From a virus, in IMG/VR virus record IMGVR_UViG_3300015164_000003, positions 1 through 42,943 of that record: DNA of 42,943 nucleotides; one strand, given 5' to 3'. The notes below the pieces were generated by a model. The model saw only the letters and a list, made by a program, of their open reading frames with translations. It was not told the origin of the DNA and ran no database searches. The translations under genes and the position numbers were made by a program. Shown here in pieces: positions 13,758 through 23,481 of this stretch. The first letter of the stretch is position 1; every line of letters starts with the position of its first letter.

Positions 13758-14051
13758 GTGGCGGTCCTCAGGACAGCGTGCGGGGATCGTGCGCGGACAT
13801 TTGGTCCCGGCCCCGGGTGTGCCGCCCCTGCCACTCAGGGGGCGTGTTGTGGCTCCGGGGCGGGGGAGCCAAGCGTTCATGGCGTGTTCCGTTTTGTGCC
13901 GTTTCGTGGTGCGTATCACAGGAGTATCACGCCTGCGTCTGGCGTGTCTGTGCGTGATCAACGCGTGTCATGTGCTCTGTCACAATCTGTGACTCAAACG
14001 GTTCTGGGGCTTGCTAATCGGCAACAATCTGTCACCTGGCAGGTTCGGCCC
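13758..14051. promoter_or_regulatory. Divergent regulatory region with paired operators
   Basis: No gene is seen. A perfect 15-bp palindrome GTCACA-atc-TGTGAC (13979-13993) is followed 31 bases later by a related half, ACAATCTGTCAC (14024-14035), just before the AlpA-like start. Further left GTATCAC is repeated at an 11-base interval (13913, 13924), i.e. on one helix face. A GC-rich hairpin (CCCCTG/CAGGGG) lies near 13830. The two motif pairs probably serve the two divergent genes. Confidence 0.5.
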
Positions 14052-14249
14052 GTGACACATCATCTGGTCGGCGTGACCGAGATCGCGGCCATGTTGGGCG
14101 TCGGCCGCGAGCGGGTCCGGCAACTCACCCTCCGTGAGGACTTCCCCGCTCCGACAGTGGTTCTGACCGGCCAGAGGGTGTGGGAACGGAAGGCGATCTT
14201 GGACTGGTGCCGTGCCACCGGCCGGACCGTCGTACGCAAACGCCCCTGA
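14052..14249 (+). CDS. AlpA/excisionase-like helix-turn-helix protein
   Basis: 65 residues. LVGVTEIAAMLGVGRERVRQLTLREDFPAP is the winged-helix opening of MerR/AlpA-type proteins, and VWERKAILDWCRATGR its wing and last helix. Such proteins act as excisionases or activators of integrase or plasmid genes. The operator pair next to its start suggests autoregulation. It ends at a bidirectional terminator facing the lysis operon. Confidence 0.75.
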   Translation: MTHHLVGVTEIAAMLGVGRERVRQLTLREDFPAPTVVLTGQRVWERKAILDWCRATGRTVVRKRP

Positions 14250-14260
14250 ACGCCGAAACA

Positions 14261-14292
14261 CCCCCGCCTAGGCCATTTGGCCTAGACGGGGG
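14261..14292. terminator. Bidirectional terminator
   Basis: Fourteen-base arms (CCCCCGCCTAGGCC and GGCCTAGACGGGGG) around ATTT lie between two convergent genes. One position is C-A on the plus RNA and G-U on the minus RNA, so the leftward late transcript forms the complete stem, followed by TGTTT. Confidence 0.75.
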
Positions 14293-14316
14293 CGGAAGTG
14301 AACATTGCGTGAACGG

Positions 14317-14655
14317 TCAGGCAGCGGCGAGCGGAGCAGGCCGATCCGGGTCAGTCAGCGCGCGGCTCAGATGCCCAAGGGCCAGCATCCGCTCAGCAAC
14401 AGCCATCGACGCGGGCAACTGCGCCACCCGCACCGCCACCTCAAGGCCAGCCCGCAACACGGCCGGATCGGCACCACCCGCGAGACAGAAACGGACCAGT
14501 GCCTCCGTGCTGCCAGGGCGGGCGATCAGATAGGACATGTCGGTGCGCAGGTCCGAGACGGACCCGCCGCCGCGAAGGTAGGCGCCGACCAGAGCAGGGA
14601 CGGCAGTGAGCGCGGCGGTCGTCACCGCAGCGGGCACGTCCGGGTGCTCAGCCAC
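14317..14655 (-). CDS. Hypothetical late protein, 112 residues
   Basis: Helical and Ala-rich (AAVTTAALTAVPALVGAYLRGGG, ALVRFCLAGGADPAVLRAGLEVAVRVA). The GTG start overlaps the previous TAG by one base. It is the last gene of the late operon, after lysis genes. No family recognised. Confidence 0.6.
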   Translation of the reverse strand: MAEHPDVPAAVTTAALTAVPALVGAYLRGGGSVSDLRTDMSYLIARPGSTEALVRFCLAGGADPAVLRAGLEVAVRVAQLPASMAVAERMLALGHLSRALTDPDRPAPLAAA

Positions 14656-14723
14656 TACCGCCGCACGATGTAGAGCACAAGCTCATGCGCGGCGAGGACC
14701 AGGACGAGCGTGGTGAGGGTCAC
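14655..14723 (-). CDS. Very small membrane peptide, 22 residues
   Basis: From a GTG overlapping the holin stop, the product is one hydrophobic helix (TLTTLVLVLAAHELVLYIV) with two terminal arginines. Tight coupling on both sides supports translation. It could be a second holin-like or antiholin peptide; the size makes this uncertain. Confidence 0.4.
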   Translation of the reverse strand: MTLTTLVLVLAAHELVLYIVRR

Positions 14724-14956
14724 GGCGTCACCTGCACGTTGGTCGGGTCGTCGAGCGGCAGCGCCTCAGGCAGCGGGTCAGCGTTGGTCACGCCAACCAC
14801 ACCCGCAGCGGTCAGGACGGCCAGCACGACCGTCGCGACGTGCAGAGCCGTGCCCGACAGGACACCGAGGGTCACGAGCTGCCCGAGGACACCCACCAGG
14901 GCAACGAGGCCCTTGCGGTACTCGGCAAGGCGACGGGTGGACCACAGACCGACCAT
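14720..14956 (-). CDS. Holin-like membrane protein
   Basis: 78 residues with two hydrophobic segments (GLVALVGVLGQLVTLGVL and HVATVVLAVLTAAGVVGV), a charged N-terminus and an acidic C-terminus. It follows the endolysin gene with a TAATG junction. Small two-segment proteins in this place in actinophages permeabilise the membrane at the end of infection. Confidence 0.7.
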   Translation of the reverse strand: MVGLWSTRRLAEYRKGLVALVGVLGQLVTLGVLSGTALHVATVVLAVLTAAGVVGVTNADPLPEALPLDDPTNVQVTP

Positions 14957-15621
14957 TAGCGGTTCCTTCCACGAGCAAGATGGGCGAGGTGGGCGAGGTG
15001 CGCGGCGACGGCGCGGGCCCGGGCGAGGGCGGCGAGGGCGGCGACCCTCCGCACATGCATCTGATGCGCACTCAGGCCGGGCGCAGGCGTCCGGGCGGGG
15101 GTGATCATGCCGAGCAGCAAGGCGAGAGGGAACGGACCGGCCGCGTCCGGGTCCGTGTGCGACGACTGCCCGAACGCGAGCGACACCTGATGGTGGGTGG
15201 TGATCCCCCGCCGGCCCGCTTTCAGCCCCGCCGCATCCACGTAGACGAGCGGGAGGCTGTGCCGGTCACAGATGTCAGCCAGGAGCGCAGCGGTGCGGCG
15301 CAGCATCTGCACATGAGCCACGTCCTGCCACCGGCTGGCCGAGCCGGTCTGCGGGTCGGTCATCTCGACGCCGATCGAACCGGCGTTGGGCGGCGCGTGC
15401 CAGGTGCTGACGCGTTCGTCGGCGCAGCGCACGACTTCGTTCGGGTCGACGACGTAGTGCGCAAGGCCGCCCGCATCGGCCCGCTGAAAGTAGCTGGCGA
15501 CGTTGCGTGCCCCACCGTTGATGCAGGGACTGACGGTCGCGTGCAGCACGACGCGGGTGATCGCCCCGTTGGGCCCGGAGGTGTGGGCTTGGTTGCCCTC
15601 GACGAACGGGTAGACGGTCAC
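14956..15621 (-). CDS. Endolysin, N-acetylmuramoyl-L-alanine amidase
   Basis: 221 residues. The Amidase_2 signs are VVLHATVSP (zinc ligand His27), SIGVEMTD (about 82-89), and HHQVSLAFGQSSHTDPD (143-159, second His and Asp ligands). It cleaves the peptide from muramic acid in peptidoglycan. The last ~30 residues are an Ala/His/Arg helix (AALAALARARAVAAHLAHLAH) of low complexity instead of a recognised wall-binding domain. No signal peptide is visible, which fits holin-dependent export. Confidence 0.85.
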   Translation of the reverse strand: MTVYPFVEGNQAHTSGPNGAITRVVLHATVSPCINGGARNVASYFQRADAGGLAHYVVDPNEVVRCADERVSTWHAPPNAGSIGVEMTDPQTGSASRWQDVAHVQMLRRTAALLADICDRHSLPLVYVDAAGLKAGRRGITTHHQVSLAFGQSSHTDPDAAGPFPLALLLGMITPARTPAPGLSAHQMHVRRVAALAALARARAVAAHLAHLAHLARGRNR

Positions 15622-15628
15622 GGTGCTC

Positions 15629-16192
15629 CTAGCGGATCAGTAGTGCGGCGACAGCCGCGCCGAAGGACAGGACGCTGACCGCGACAGCGGCCAGGGTGAT
15701 CGTCTGGGAGGTGCCAGCGCGGGCCTCGGTGGTGGTGTCCCGGTACTCGACCCGGGTCTCCGCGGCACCCTGCTTGACGTACTCGATCTTGCCGACGCGG
15801 TCCTTCACGTCCCCGAGCGCAACGGTGACGCCACCGATGGCCGTGGAGAACGTCGCGGACTGCTGCTCAAGCTGCTTGCTGGTGGCTGCTTCGCTCTTGG
15901 CGATCGCCCGTTCCGACGCAATCGTCTGCTCCTTGACGGCTTCCTTCGCCGCAGACAACGCCGCATCAACAGCCGCCTTCGTGTCCGCCTTCTGCTCAAC
16001 TCGCTGGCCCTCGGCCTGCTCGAGGTAGCGCTCGACGGAGCGGAACTTTTCTTGCGTGATCTCGCGGGTGCCGTCGAGGCTGGTCCGCATGAGTTCGCGG
16101 AGGCTGCTGATCTCGCGCAGGAGCTGCTGCGTCGTGAGCGTCGTCGGATCAGGGACCGGCGGGGGAGCGGCTGCTGCGCGGGCGACGGTCAC
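15629..16192 (-). CDS. Coiled-coil protein with C-terminal membrane segment
   Basis: 187 residues. Two-thirds are predicted coiled coil (LLREISSLRELMRTSLDGT, QEKFRSVERYLEQAEGQR, KEQTIASERAIAKSEAATS), ending in a hydrophobic segment (ITLAAVAVSVLSFGAAVAALLIR). The GTG start has GGAGG five bases upstream. Proteins of this form between tail and lysis genes are frequent in actinophages; a structural or lysis-timing role is possible. Confidence 0.65.
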   Translation of the reverse strand: MTVARAAAAPPPVPDPTTLTTQQLLREISSLRELMRTSLDGTREITQEKFRSVERYLEQAEGQRVEQKADTKAAVDAALSAAKEAVKEQTIASERAIAKSEAATSKQLEQQSATFSTAIGGVTVALGDVKDRVGKIEYVKQGAAETRVEYRDTTTEARAGTSQTITLAAVAVSVLSFGAAVAALLIR

Positions 16193-16205
16193 AGCAACCT
16201 CCGGG

Positions 16206-17297
16206 TCAGCGGCGTTCGAGGTCGGTGAGTTTGCGGCGCAGCAGCCGTTGGCGACGGGGGAAGTCCGGCCTCGGCGCACCGAGGGTCATGGTGATGGACT
16301 CCTCGCCGGATTTTCCGATCGCAGCCTCGATCTCGAAGACCCGCAGGCTGGTGTCGACCGTGAGCCGTCCGCTCATCACGACGAGCCGCACCGGATCGCC
16401 GATCCACACATGCGACGGGCCCTGCCACCATCCGGCCTTGAGCTTCACCGTCCAGGCAGGGACAAGGTTTTGGCCGCTGGCAAGTTCGGTGTCGGCCTGC
16501 TCGTTCAGGTGCGCCTGCACGGTGATGTCAGGGTCGCCGAACTGTGCGTCCCAGCGCCCCTCAGGGCGGGTCGCGAGGTCGGCGACCTGACGGGTCTGGG
16601 CGGTGGTCGTTTCTGCGCCAGAGACCCGCACGACGTTGGCGTAGGTGCTGGGAGTCACCGTGCGAGTGCCGCTGACGACGGCCCAGCCGTAGTCCAGGAC
16701 CACATCGCGCTGCTGGCCGCGCGACGAGTAGTACAGGTTGAAGTTTTGGGCGGACGCCGAGACAGGTTCGATGTCCCAGTCGAAACCGTCGATGACCTCG
16801 GCAAGGTTGTCGATCAGGTCCCCGATCGCCTGCCCGGCCTCGTAGGTGCGGTCACGGAGGCGCCCGGTGACCGCCCCGATGCCCCGGTTGATCCCCAGGT
16901 TTCCGCCGGTGCGGCCCTGGGTGTCCTGCACGAGCGCCCAGGCGATCGTGGACTGGTCGGTGCTGCCCCAGGTGAGGGTGCTATCGGCGTACAGCAGCCG
17001 TCGGCGCAGAATCTCCCGGTAGCCGACGGACGGGACGGTCACGACGTGCGCAACATCGGTGAGGGCGTCGGAGGTTGCCCCGACCCGGCCGCGGTAAAGG
17101 ATCACGCCGTCGCGCAGGACATGCAGGTCGGTCGCGAGTTCGACCAGCGACGCGGCCTGTGCATGTCGGCCGTTGATCGCGCAGGACGCCTCGTGTGAGC
17201 CGACCAGACGCCAGGTGACGATGCGCGCCCCGGCTGCGGTGAGTTCCAGGTCATGGCCGCCGCTCGCCGGGCCGAGAACGAACTTCCAGGCGGTCAC
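16206..17297 (-). CDS. Minor tail protein (Gp37-like baseplate/tail protein)
   Basis: 363 residues. It opens VTAWKFVLGPASGG and contains INGRHAQAASL, VSVGYREIL-like segments and EQADTELASGQNLVPAWTVKLK. This pattern I associate with the siphovirus ReqiPepy6 Gp37-like family. The C-terminus is basic (RRQRLLRRKLTDLERR). The GTG overlaps the upstream stop. It is expected at the tail tip, downstream of Dit-like and tape measure genes. Confidence 0.65.
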   Translation of the reverse strand: MTAWKFVLGPASGGHDLELTAAGARIVTWRLVGSHEASCAINGRHAQAASLVELATDLHVLRDGVILYRGRVGATSDALTDVAHVVTVPSVGYREILRRRLLYADSTLTWGSTDQSTIAWALVQDTQGRTGGNLGINRGIGAVTGRLRDRTYEAGQAIGDLIDNLAEVIDGFDWDIEPVSASAQNFNLYYSSRGQQRDVVLDYGWAVVSGTRTVTPSTYANVVRVSGAETTTAQTRQVADLATRPEGRWDAQFGDPDITVQAHLNEQADTELASGQNLVPAWTVKLKAGWWQGPSHVWIGDPVRLVVMSGRLTVDTSLRVFEIEAAIGKSGEESITMTLGAPRPDFPRRQRLLRRKLTDLERR

Positions 17298-18202
17298 GAC
17301 GCCTCGACGGCGACCCAGTAAACGGAAAGGGTCGTCGTCTGAGAGGCCAACAAGTTCACCTGAACAGTGAACGAGGTGGCGCTTGCAGCAGTGATGAGAA
17401 TGGTTGATCCAACAGCGAGGCCCGCGGCGGACCTCACTGTCGCCACGACGTTCGGGGTGGCGACAAACAACCCGGCCGGGAGGGTGACTGCCAGAGACCC
17501 AGCCGTCGAAGCCGTGAACGTCACGGTGGACGTCCCCGAGGCCATCCGCATCGCCGACCCAACGGCGGTGTCGGCGGACGTGACGGTGCGGCGCCACAAA
17601 GCACCATCGGAGGTGAGCGTGTACTTCGTGTCGGTCTCGTAGATGGTGCGGCCCGCAACGTGCGCAGGTCGGGTCGTCGAGGTGCACAGGAGCTTCCCGC
17701 CAGGGGCTGCTACCGGCGCACGCTGGTCGACGATGAGGCTGTTGGTGATGCTCGCGGTGCCCAGCACCACCGGACCGACGAGGGCGAGGGTGATCGCATT
17801 GGCGGGCAGTGCGGGGGTGCCGCTGCCGGTGTCGGGCAGGCACTCCAGGACGGGCGTGTAGAGGGTGCCGCCGTCGTGGGTTTTGTCCCACTGTCGCAGG
17901 ATGATCCGGTGGGTGCGGCTCCCGGAGGCCGGTGCGGCGGGGATCGTCACCGACCCGACCGCAGTGCTCGTGATGAGGTAGCCGCCCTGCTGCGCGACAC
18001 TCTCACCGAGCACCATTGCCTGACCTGCGGCAACGTCAACAGTGAAGTTCGCCCCGGCGGCGCGCTGGGCCACGAGCAGCGCTCCGGTCGTCACGATGCC
18101 CTCGGACAGCACCGCCCCGACAAGCTGCCGGAAGTCCTGTGCACTTTCGGTGATCGCGGCATCGCCGCCGGATGCCTGCAGGTACAACGCTGACAGCGCC
18201 AA
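17294..18202 (-). CDS. Minor tail protein, possible tip or fibre
   Basis: 302 residues. It begins MALSALYLQASGGDAAITESAQDFR, a start shared by many actinophage tip proteins. It continues with beta-rich Thr/Ser/Gly segments (GTSTVTFTASTAGSLAVTLPAG). No enzymatic motif. It probably contributes to host recognition together with the tailspike. Confidence 0.65.
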   Translation of the reverse strand: MALSALYLQASGGDAAITESAQDFRQLVGAVLSEGIVTTGALLVAQRAAGANFTVDVAAGQAMVLGESVAQQGGYLITSTAVGSVTIPAAPASGSRTHRIILRQWDKTHDGGTLYTPVLECLPDTGSGTPALPANAITLALVGPVVLGTASITNSLIVDQRAPVAAPGGKLLCTSTTRPAHVAGRTIYETDTKYTLTSDGALWRRTVTSADTAVGSAMRMASGTSTVTFTASTAGSLAVTLPAGLFVATPNVVATVRSAAGLAVGSTILITAASATSFTVQVNLLASQTTTLSVYWVAVEAS

Positions 18203-18214
18203 GAGAATCTGCTC

Positions 18215-19066
18215 CTAAAGCCAGGTGGGGCGGAAGGTGACGACGGCCTGGCTCGCACCGGAGAACGACGCTGGGCTGAATCGGACCGCATTGGGGCCGG
18301 GCTGCAGTTGCCACCACGACGCGGTGGCGAACGTCAGGTAGCCGTAGCGGCTGCTGTCCGCCATGCTGTTCACCAGAGCACTTCGCTCGGTGAAGTTGAT
18401 CTCGACGTAGTCCCCTGCGGCGATGACGAGCGTCGGGAAGTCCAACATGCCGCCACCGTCGACGGACAGCCGCGGACCGGTGCACGGCCCGTACATGCGC
18501 ACGATCGGATCGGCGCCGGTGTTCCCGCTGTTCGTGACGGTCGTCGCCGTTCCCGATGCTGCAGCAGGGAACGACATCGGGAACGACAGCGGAAACGACA
18601 CGCCCTGCGACGTAGCGCCAGAGGCAGGGACGACCGTCTCGACCGCATCGGCGCCTTCCAGGACGCCATCAGGGGCCACCCAGGACACCTGCAGGCTGCT
18701 CGTCGTGGCCTGCCCGACCGCCAGCAGCACCCCTGACTGGTCGCTGCTGCGCAACCGGACCCGACGCACCTGAGCCCATTCGGGGGTGGCGTCGATGAGC
18801 AGATAAGGACGGGACCGGGGGCTGCAGAAGCTCCGCAGATTGTCGACGACAGCCTTCCGGTCCGGCCCGTACAGGGTGAGGGTCATGCTCACAACCCGAG
18901 GGCCGTGGTAGGCGGTGGTGTCGACGGTCCCGTCCGCATCGGTGCGTTCCTCGACGACCTCGCGGGCATTCGGCCAGCCCAGGTCGAGGCTTTGCAGCGC
19001 AACGCCATCATTGGGTTGGATGGCAAGGCTGCGGTCGCCGTCGACGAGCGTCAGCGTCGTCGTCAC
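18215..19066 (-). CDS. Distal-tail (Dit-like) protein
   Basis: 283 residues. The position directly after the tape measure gene and the all-beta composition ([49 protein letters not shown]) match siphovirus Dit/phage-tail family proteins. A small in-frame repeat encodes [11 protein letters not shown] around residue 155. It would form the hub joining the tube and tip. Confidence 0.65.
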   Translation of the reverse strand: MTTTLTLVDGDRSLAIQPNDGVALQSLDLGWPNAREVVEERTDADGTVDTTAYHGPRVVSMTLTLYGPDRKAVVDNLRSFCSPRSRPYLLIDATPEWAQVRRVRLRSSDQSGVLLAVGQATTSSLQVSWVAPDGVLEGADAVETVVPASGATSQGVSFPLSFPMSFPAAASGTATTVTNSGNTGADPIVRMYGPCTGPRLSVDGGGMLDFPTLVIAAGDYVEINFTERSALVNSMADSSRYGYLTFATASWWQLQPGPNAVRFSPASFSGASQAVVTFRPTWL

Positions 19067-22000
19067 GAGAAGCCGCCGGTGGTCAACTGGAACTCCATCT
19101 TGCGCGTGAACACGTCAATGTCGACGTGCTCGGAGAAGGTGTTGTGGTTCGTCACCTGCAGCGCCCGACCGCCCCCGCTCAGCGCGGCCATCGAGTCGGC
19201 ATGGCTGAGGATGCGGCCCGGACGGTCTGGCATCCACAACTCACGGCCCCGCTCGCCAATCCACGACGGCTCATTCATCGCAGGCCGCCCGCCGTTGGCG
19301 TAGCCACGGTGGCGCACCAGCGGATCAATCGCGGCGATGCTGCCGTAGCGGTGCAGTGCGTAGTTCAGCCCGGCGAAAATGCTGCCCCTCGGGTCGAAGA
19401 TTCCGCGGGAACGGAAAGGCCCGGCGTAGGCCGCGAACGTCGACGGGATCGTCTGCATGAGGCCGCGGGATGGATGGCCGGCCCTGGCATTGGAGTCCGT
19501 CAGGTTGATGGCGTTGGGGTTGCCGCCGCTCTCAAAGTTGATGCGCCTGAGCACGCCCGCGACCAAGCTGAGGGGCTGCCCGAGCTGCTGCAGCGCAGCG
19601 ATGACAAGGCTGGTCCATCGGGCGGCGCCACCCGCACCGCCGCCGCCGATGATCCCGGCGCCCGCGCCCTTGGCCTGCGCGACGACCTGATGGAACAGAG
19701 CAACAGCCCCGGCGGTCATTCTCGCCACGTTCGGGGTGTGGGCCTCGACATTGAACGCGACCGCACCGCCACGGGCGAAGCCGCGAAGGGCACCCCGCCG
19801 CATGGCCTCGACAGCACCATGCCCCCCGGCGCCGCGAACCTCCTTGGCAGTCCACACATGCTCGTCGTTGGACAGCCACGCCGCGATGCTGTCCGAGGTC
19901 CCCGTGCCGGCACCCCAGACAGGGCCGCCAGTGGCCCACCGGTTGCGCCCAGGGAGGCCCTGCGCTCCTTTCATCACGTTGCCGGGAGCGGAGCTCAAGA
20001 CGCTGATGCGGACGGTCTCGTCCTTGAAAGCCAGCGACGCGACGACAGACTCATGGAACTTGTCGAAGTCCGCGGCAGCCTTCTTAAGCTTCCCACCGAG
20101 GTCGGGGAGCCACCCGAATGCCGCCGCAGCACCATCGACGATCGCACCCACAACGGCAAGGAAGACCTTGACGATCAGTGCGAAGACCGGCTTGATGACA
20201 TTATTCCAGACCAAGGACAGTGCCGTTCCCATGCCATCCCAGGCAGTTTTCCACACCGTCGCGGACTTTTTCGTTGCCGTCCAGAGTGGCTGGAAGAAAG
20301 CAGTGTTCATCAGCCCGAAGATTTTCTTGATGAGCAGCCACGCCACGCTCAGGACAGCCTGAACGCCAGTCCACGCCCCGCGCCAGTGCTTGATCAGTTC
20401 GCCGAGGGCGAAGCCGAGCGGACCGAAGAAGGCAGTCATCAGGAGCACGTAGTGCCTCTTGATGAAGCCCCACGCAGATGCAAGGACCACCTGGATGCCG
20501 GTCCACACGTCGCGCCAGTGCTTGAACAGCTCGAAGATCGCGTAGCCGATGAGGGCAATGGGGAGGGCAATGATGAAGATTGCTGTGATGATCTCAGCGG
20601 AGTATTTTTTGATGAAGGCGACGGCAGACCGGAAGGTACCGGAGATGAAGTCCCACACCGACTTCACGACGTTGCGGAAGCCCTCAAAATGCTTCCAGGC
20701 GTAGATGAGGCCACCGACCAGGGCGGCCAGGGCGAGGACGACCAGGCCGATCGGGTTGGCGTCCATCGCGACGTTGAGGAGCCACTGGCCCACAGCCGCG
20801 ACCTTGGCCGCTGCTGCTGTGGCGTAGTACCTGACGATCGTGAGGGCCAGTGCCCCGTTCACCAGCACCGTCGTGACCGCGAAGACGGCCGAGTGGACCG
20901 CGGCAATCGTCAGGCCGGCGATGTAAGCGGTCAGCGCCGCGACCAGAACCCCGCCGATCGCGCTCGCCAACGCCATCGTCACCGTCTTGTGCCGACCGAA
21001 AAAGCCAATCGTGGAAGTCACAACTGGGATCAGCTTCGTACCGATCGTGATAGCCGTCGCAGTGATGACGGCCTTCGCACGGTCCATCTGGACGTTAAAC
21101 AGCTTCTGGGTGCTCGCCCAGCCCTCAACTTCCTTGCCACCATGGTGCAGCGACTCGGCGGTCTTCTTCGTCATCTCGGAGACGTAGGCGGTGTTCTCGC
21201 CTGTGAGCATCAGGGCAGTGTTGAGGCCCGTCGATCCGCCGAGCATCTTCTTGAGTTCGCTGGCCATCGTCGAAGCCATCGGGCTGCCAGACTTCAGCGC
21301 TGCAGAGAACCCACCAGCCTTCTTCTCCAGGGCCGCGAACTGCTGCGCCATAACGGCCTGCGGCAGAGAGAGTGCATGTGCTTGTTTGGAATAGTCCTTG
21401 ACGGTGACAGTGCCATTCACCAGCTCATTGGCGAGTTTCCGGGTTGCCGGTGCCATGTGGCTGAGCATTATCGTCATGTCCGCACCGGCAGACTTTGACT
21501 TGTTGAACGTGTCGAGCATGATCGCGCCCGACGGACCCATCTTCTTCGCGATCGTGTCGACAAAATATTCGAGAGTGCCAGCCAGGCCGCGCTTACCGAG
21601 CTTCAGGGCAACATCGGTGGACTCGATGCCGTACCGCTGCATCTGCGCGATTGCGATCTTGCTCGGCGCCTGCAGGTTCCTGATCGTGTTGGCCAGCTCG
21701 AACGTGGCCTCTTTCGCGGTCGTGCCGTGTCGGGTCAGGCCGGCGATGGCCCCGCCGACCTGCGCGAAGTCCAGCCCAGCAGCCGAGGCGATAGGCAGCA
21801 CCGTCGAAAGGGAGCCGGCGAACTCCTCCATGGTGCTCTTGCTGCCACCGGCGGCCGTTTTGAGGGCGTTCATCACGCCGACGGACTGGGTGGCGCCCAG
21901 GTGGTAGGAGGCCATGACCGACGTCATCGCGTTCGTGACCGTCGACAGGTTCGCGTTCTCCTCAGCCGCGCCCTGCGCCGCGGCCTTGAGGATCTTCAGG

Positions 22001-22359
22001 CCCCCAGCACCACGGAAGCCGGCCTTCTCAACCTGGTACATGCCGTCGGTGAGGTTCTGCCAGGTCGACCCTGTGCTCTTGGAAATGTCCAGGATGCCCT
22101 TGCGGACCAGGCCGAGGTTGGCTTGCGTCTCCCCCGCGGCAGTGACCAAAACGTTCGTTTGCTTCTCGAAGTTGCCGGCAGCCTTCAGCGACGCACCGGC
22201 GACAATGATCAGGCCGGCGGCGACGGCACCGCCCATGACCTTGCCGAAGGCAGAACCCTGGCGGCCTGCGCGTTCAGCGGCAAGCCCAACCCGGTCGAAG
22301 GTGCGGGAAGCCCCGACATCACGGGCGATGATGTCGAACGCAAGGGCGATAGCAGTCAT
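19063..22359 (-). CDS. Tail tape measure protein with transglycosylase-like domain
   Basis: 1098 residues, by far the longest gene, which sets tail length. The N-terminus is helical ([26 protein letters not shown]). A TP901-like core follows ([29 protein letters not shown]). The centre has repeated hydrophobic segments with recurring W..F..H motifs ([19 protein letters not shown]). The C-terminus holds an SLT-like domain ([16 protein letters not shown], Glu in [19 protein letters not shown]) that could locally cut peptidoglycan during DNA entry. The start is placed at the ATG overlapping the previous stop (ATGA); an in-frame start three codons upstream is less likely. Confidence 0.92.
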   Translation of the reverse strand: MTAIALAFDIIARDVGASRTFDRVGLAAERAGRQGSAFGKVMGGAVAAGLIIVAGASLKAAGNFEKQTNVLVTAAGETQANLGLVRKGILDISKSTGSTWQNLTDGMYQVEKAGFRGAGGLKILKAAAQGAAEENANLSTVTNAMTSVMASYHLGATQSVGVMNALKTAAGGSKSTMEEFAGSLSTVLPIASAAGLDFAQVGGAIAGLTRHGTTAKEATFELANTIRNLQAPSKIAIAQMQRYGIESTDVALKLGKRGLAGTLEYFVDTIAKKMGPSGAIMLDTFNKSKSAGADMTIMLSHMAPATRKLANELVNGTVTVKDYSKQAHALSLPQAVMAQQFAALEKKAGGFSAALKSGSPMASTMASELKKMLGGSTGLNTALMLTGENTAYVSEMTKKTAESLHHGGKEVEGWASTQKLFNVQMDRAKAVITATAITIGTKLIPVVTSTIGFFGRHKTVTMALASAIGGVLVAALTAYIAGLTIAAVHSAVFAVTTVLVNGALALTIVRYYATAAAAKVAAVGQWLLNVAMDANPIGLVVLALAALVGGLIYAWKHFEGFRNVVKSVWDFISGTFRSAVAFIKKYSAEIITAIFIIALPIALIGYAIFELFKHWRDVWTGIQVVLASAWGFIKRHYVLLMTAFFGPLGFALGELIKHWRGAWTGVQAVLSVAWLLIKKIFGLMNTAFFQPLWTATKKSATVWKTAWDGMGTALSLVWNNVIKPVFALIVKVFLAVVGAIVDGAAAAFGWLPDLGGKLKKAAADFDKFHESVVASLAFKDETVRISVLSSAPGNVMKGAQGLPGRNRWATGGPVWGAGTGTSDSIAAWLSNDEHVWTAKEVRGAGGHGAVEAMRRGALRGFARGGAVAFNVEAHTPNVARMTAGAVALFHQVVAQAKGAGAGIIGGGGAGGAARWTSLVIAALQQLGQPLSLVAGVLRRINFESGGNPNAINLTDSNARAGHPSRGLMQTIPSTFAAYAGPFRSRGIFDPRGSIFAGLNYALHRYGSIAAIDPLVRHRGYANGGRPAMNEPSWIGERGRELWMPDRPGRILSHADSMAALSGGGRALQVTNHNTFSEHVDIDVFTRKMEFQLTTGGFS

Positions 22360-22829
22360 CGGTTGCACGCCCTCGCTATCTCATAGGCCAGGTCGTGCAG
22401 GGCAACCTCAAGGGCTGGCAGAACGAGCGTGGGGGCGTGCTGGCGGCAGGTCTCGTCAAACCAGCCCGTCGCGTTCGGGACCGGCTGGTCCACCCACTTC
22501 TTCGCGTCACCGAACACGGGATGGCGGACCACCCCGACGTTGGCGCCACGGGCGCCGCTGCCGCTCTTGCCAACGGTCAGCCTCACACCGGCGGTCCTGG
22601 CGCCGGTCCTGGCCTGAGGGGTCTGCTTGGCCTTCGCCACCCGCACGTTCATGCCGCCCCGCTTGGGGAGCTGCTCCATCGCTGCCGCCCTGGTGAGAGG
22701 GGTCAGCGGCTTCACTGCGACCCGCATTGCCTTGTGCAGCTCCTTGCGCAGCCCAAGCTCACCAGCGGCCTTCAGTGCCTTGCTGGCGCGGAGGAACTGC
22801 TCTGCACCAGTCACCTGGAAGCTGCTCAC
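22356..22829 (-). CDS. HK97 gp10-like protein
   Basis: 157 residues. [24 protein letters not shown], followed by a basic glycine-rich middle and [25 protein letters not shown], fits head-tail adaptor or tail-completion proteins of the gp10 group. The usual place is upstream of the major tail gene; here it lies between the chaperones and the tape measure, which is unusual. The GTG overlaps the end of the frameshift product. Confidence 0.55.
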   Translation of the reverse strand: MSSFQVTGAEQFLRASKALKAAGELGLRKELHKAMRVAVKPLTPLTRAAAMEQLPKRGGMNVRVAKAKQTPQARTGARTAGVRLTVGKSGSGARGANVGVVRHPVFGDAKKWVDQPVPNATGWFDETCRQHAPTLVLPALEVALHDLAYEIARACNR

Positions 22830-23481
22830 GCCACCAACCCCAACGCTCGTCGAAGGTCCATCTGGTCACGGTCAAGCACCTCAGGCACCGCCGTCAGGTC
22901 AGCGTCGAAGTCGGCGCGGGCCTGCTCATACGACGGCAGGGTGACGCCCTCAGCGCCAGCAGCCATGAACACTGCCGCGATCTGACGCTCAGCCATCACC
23001 TGCCGTTCCAGGTGATCCAGGTGCCGGACGTAGACGAGGTCGCACAGCTCCTGCAGGGTCAGGCCGAGAGGGCCTCCTGTGCCCTCAGTACCGCTACCTG
23101 CAGGTCCGGCCGACCATCGAGCAGCCGCAAGGCTGGGGACGAGCCAGCCGTTGACCTCTCCGAGGTGGGAGGCGGCCCATCCGAGGAGTCGGAGGACCGC
23201 GAGGTAGGGCGCTTCCCGAGTTCCTCGAAGACCTTCCCGACCACGGCCATCAGCTCGTCACCATCGGCCCGGGACTTGTCGGCATGGTCGGAGAAGCGCT
23301 GCCACTCGTCGTCGGCGAGGCACTGCTCCAGGAGGTCGTACATGGCCGCGAGACCGGCCAGGTCGGCGCTGTCCACACCTGCCTGCGCGACCTTCGCGAA
23401 ACGCATCATCGGCATCAGGCCGATCTTGTCGGCGATGCGGAAGTCCTCGCCGCAGAACGGCACCGTCAAGGCTTCGGTCAC
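22826..23481 (-). CDS. Tail assembly chaperone GT, probable -1 frameshift product
   Basis: In the -1 frame an open stretch begins before the G stop and continues to 22826 without an obvious start codon. It encodes LTLQELCDLVYV and a charged helical end (YEQARADFDADLTAVPEVL), a T-like part. Both frames keep G/C-rich third positions across about 150 bases, as expected of dual coding. The GGG AAG pairs in frame 0 near LGKRP are possible slip points, but no canonical heptamer is present. Siphoviruses make GT this way as a rule, so a fused product is likely. Coordinates give the whole fusion span. Confidence 0.6.
23059..23481 (-). CDS. Tail assembly chaperone (G-like)
   Basis: 140 residues. It starts MTEALTVPFCGEDFRIADKIGLMPMMRFAKVAQ and has the characteristic C-terminal RPTSRSSDSSDGPPPTS, which I know from actinophage G-type chaperones. 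They bind the tape measure during tail assembly. The gene lies between the major tail protein and the tape measure gene. Confidence 0.8.
   Translation of the reverse strand: MTEALTVPFCGEDFRIADKIGLMPMMRFAKVAQAGVDSADLAGLAAMYDLLEQCLADDEWQRFSDHADKSRADGDELMAVVGKVFEELGKRPTSRSSDSSDGPPPTSERSTAGSSPALRLLDGRPDLQVAVLRAQEALSA

Noticed and set aside
19126-21498. A 790-codon plus-strand open frame
   Set aside because: It is antisense to the tape measure gene; composition is His/Arg/Asp-rich as expected from reading the complement of GC-rich codons.
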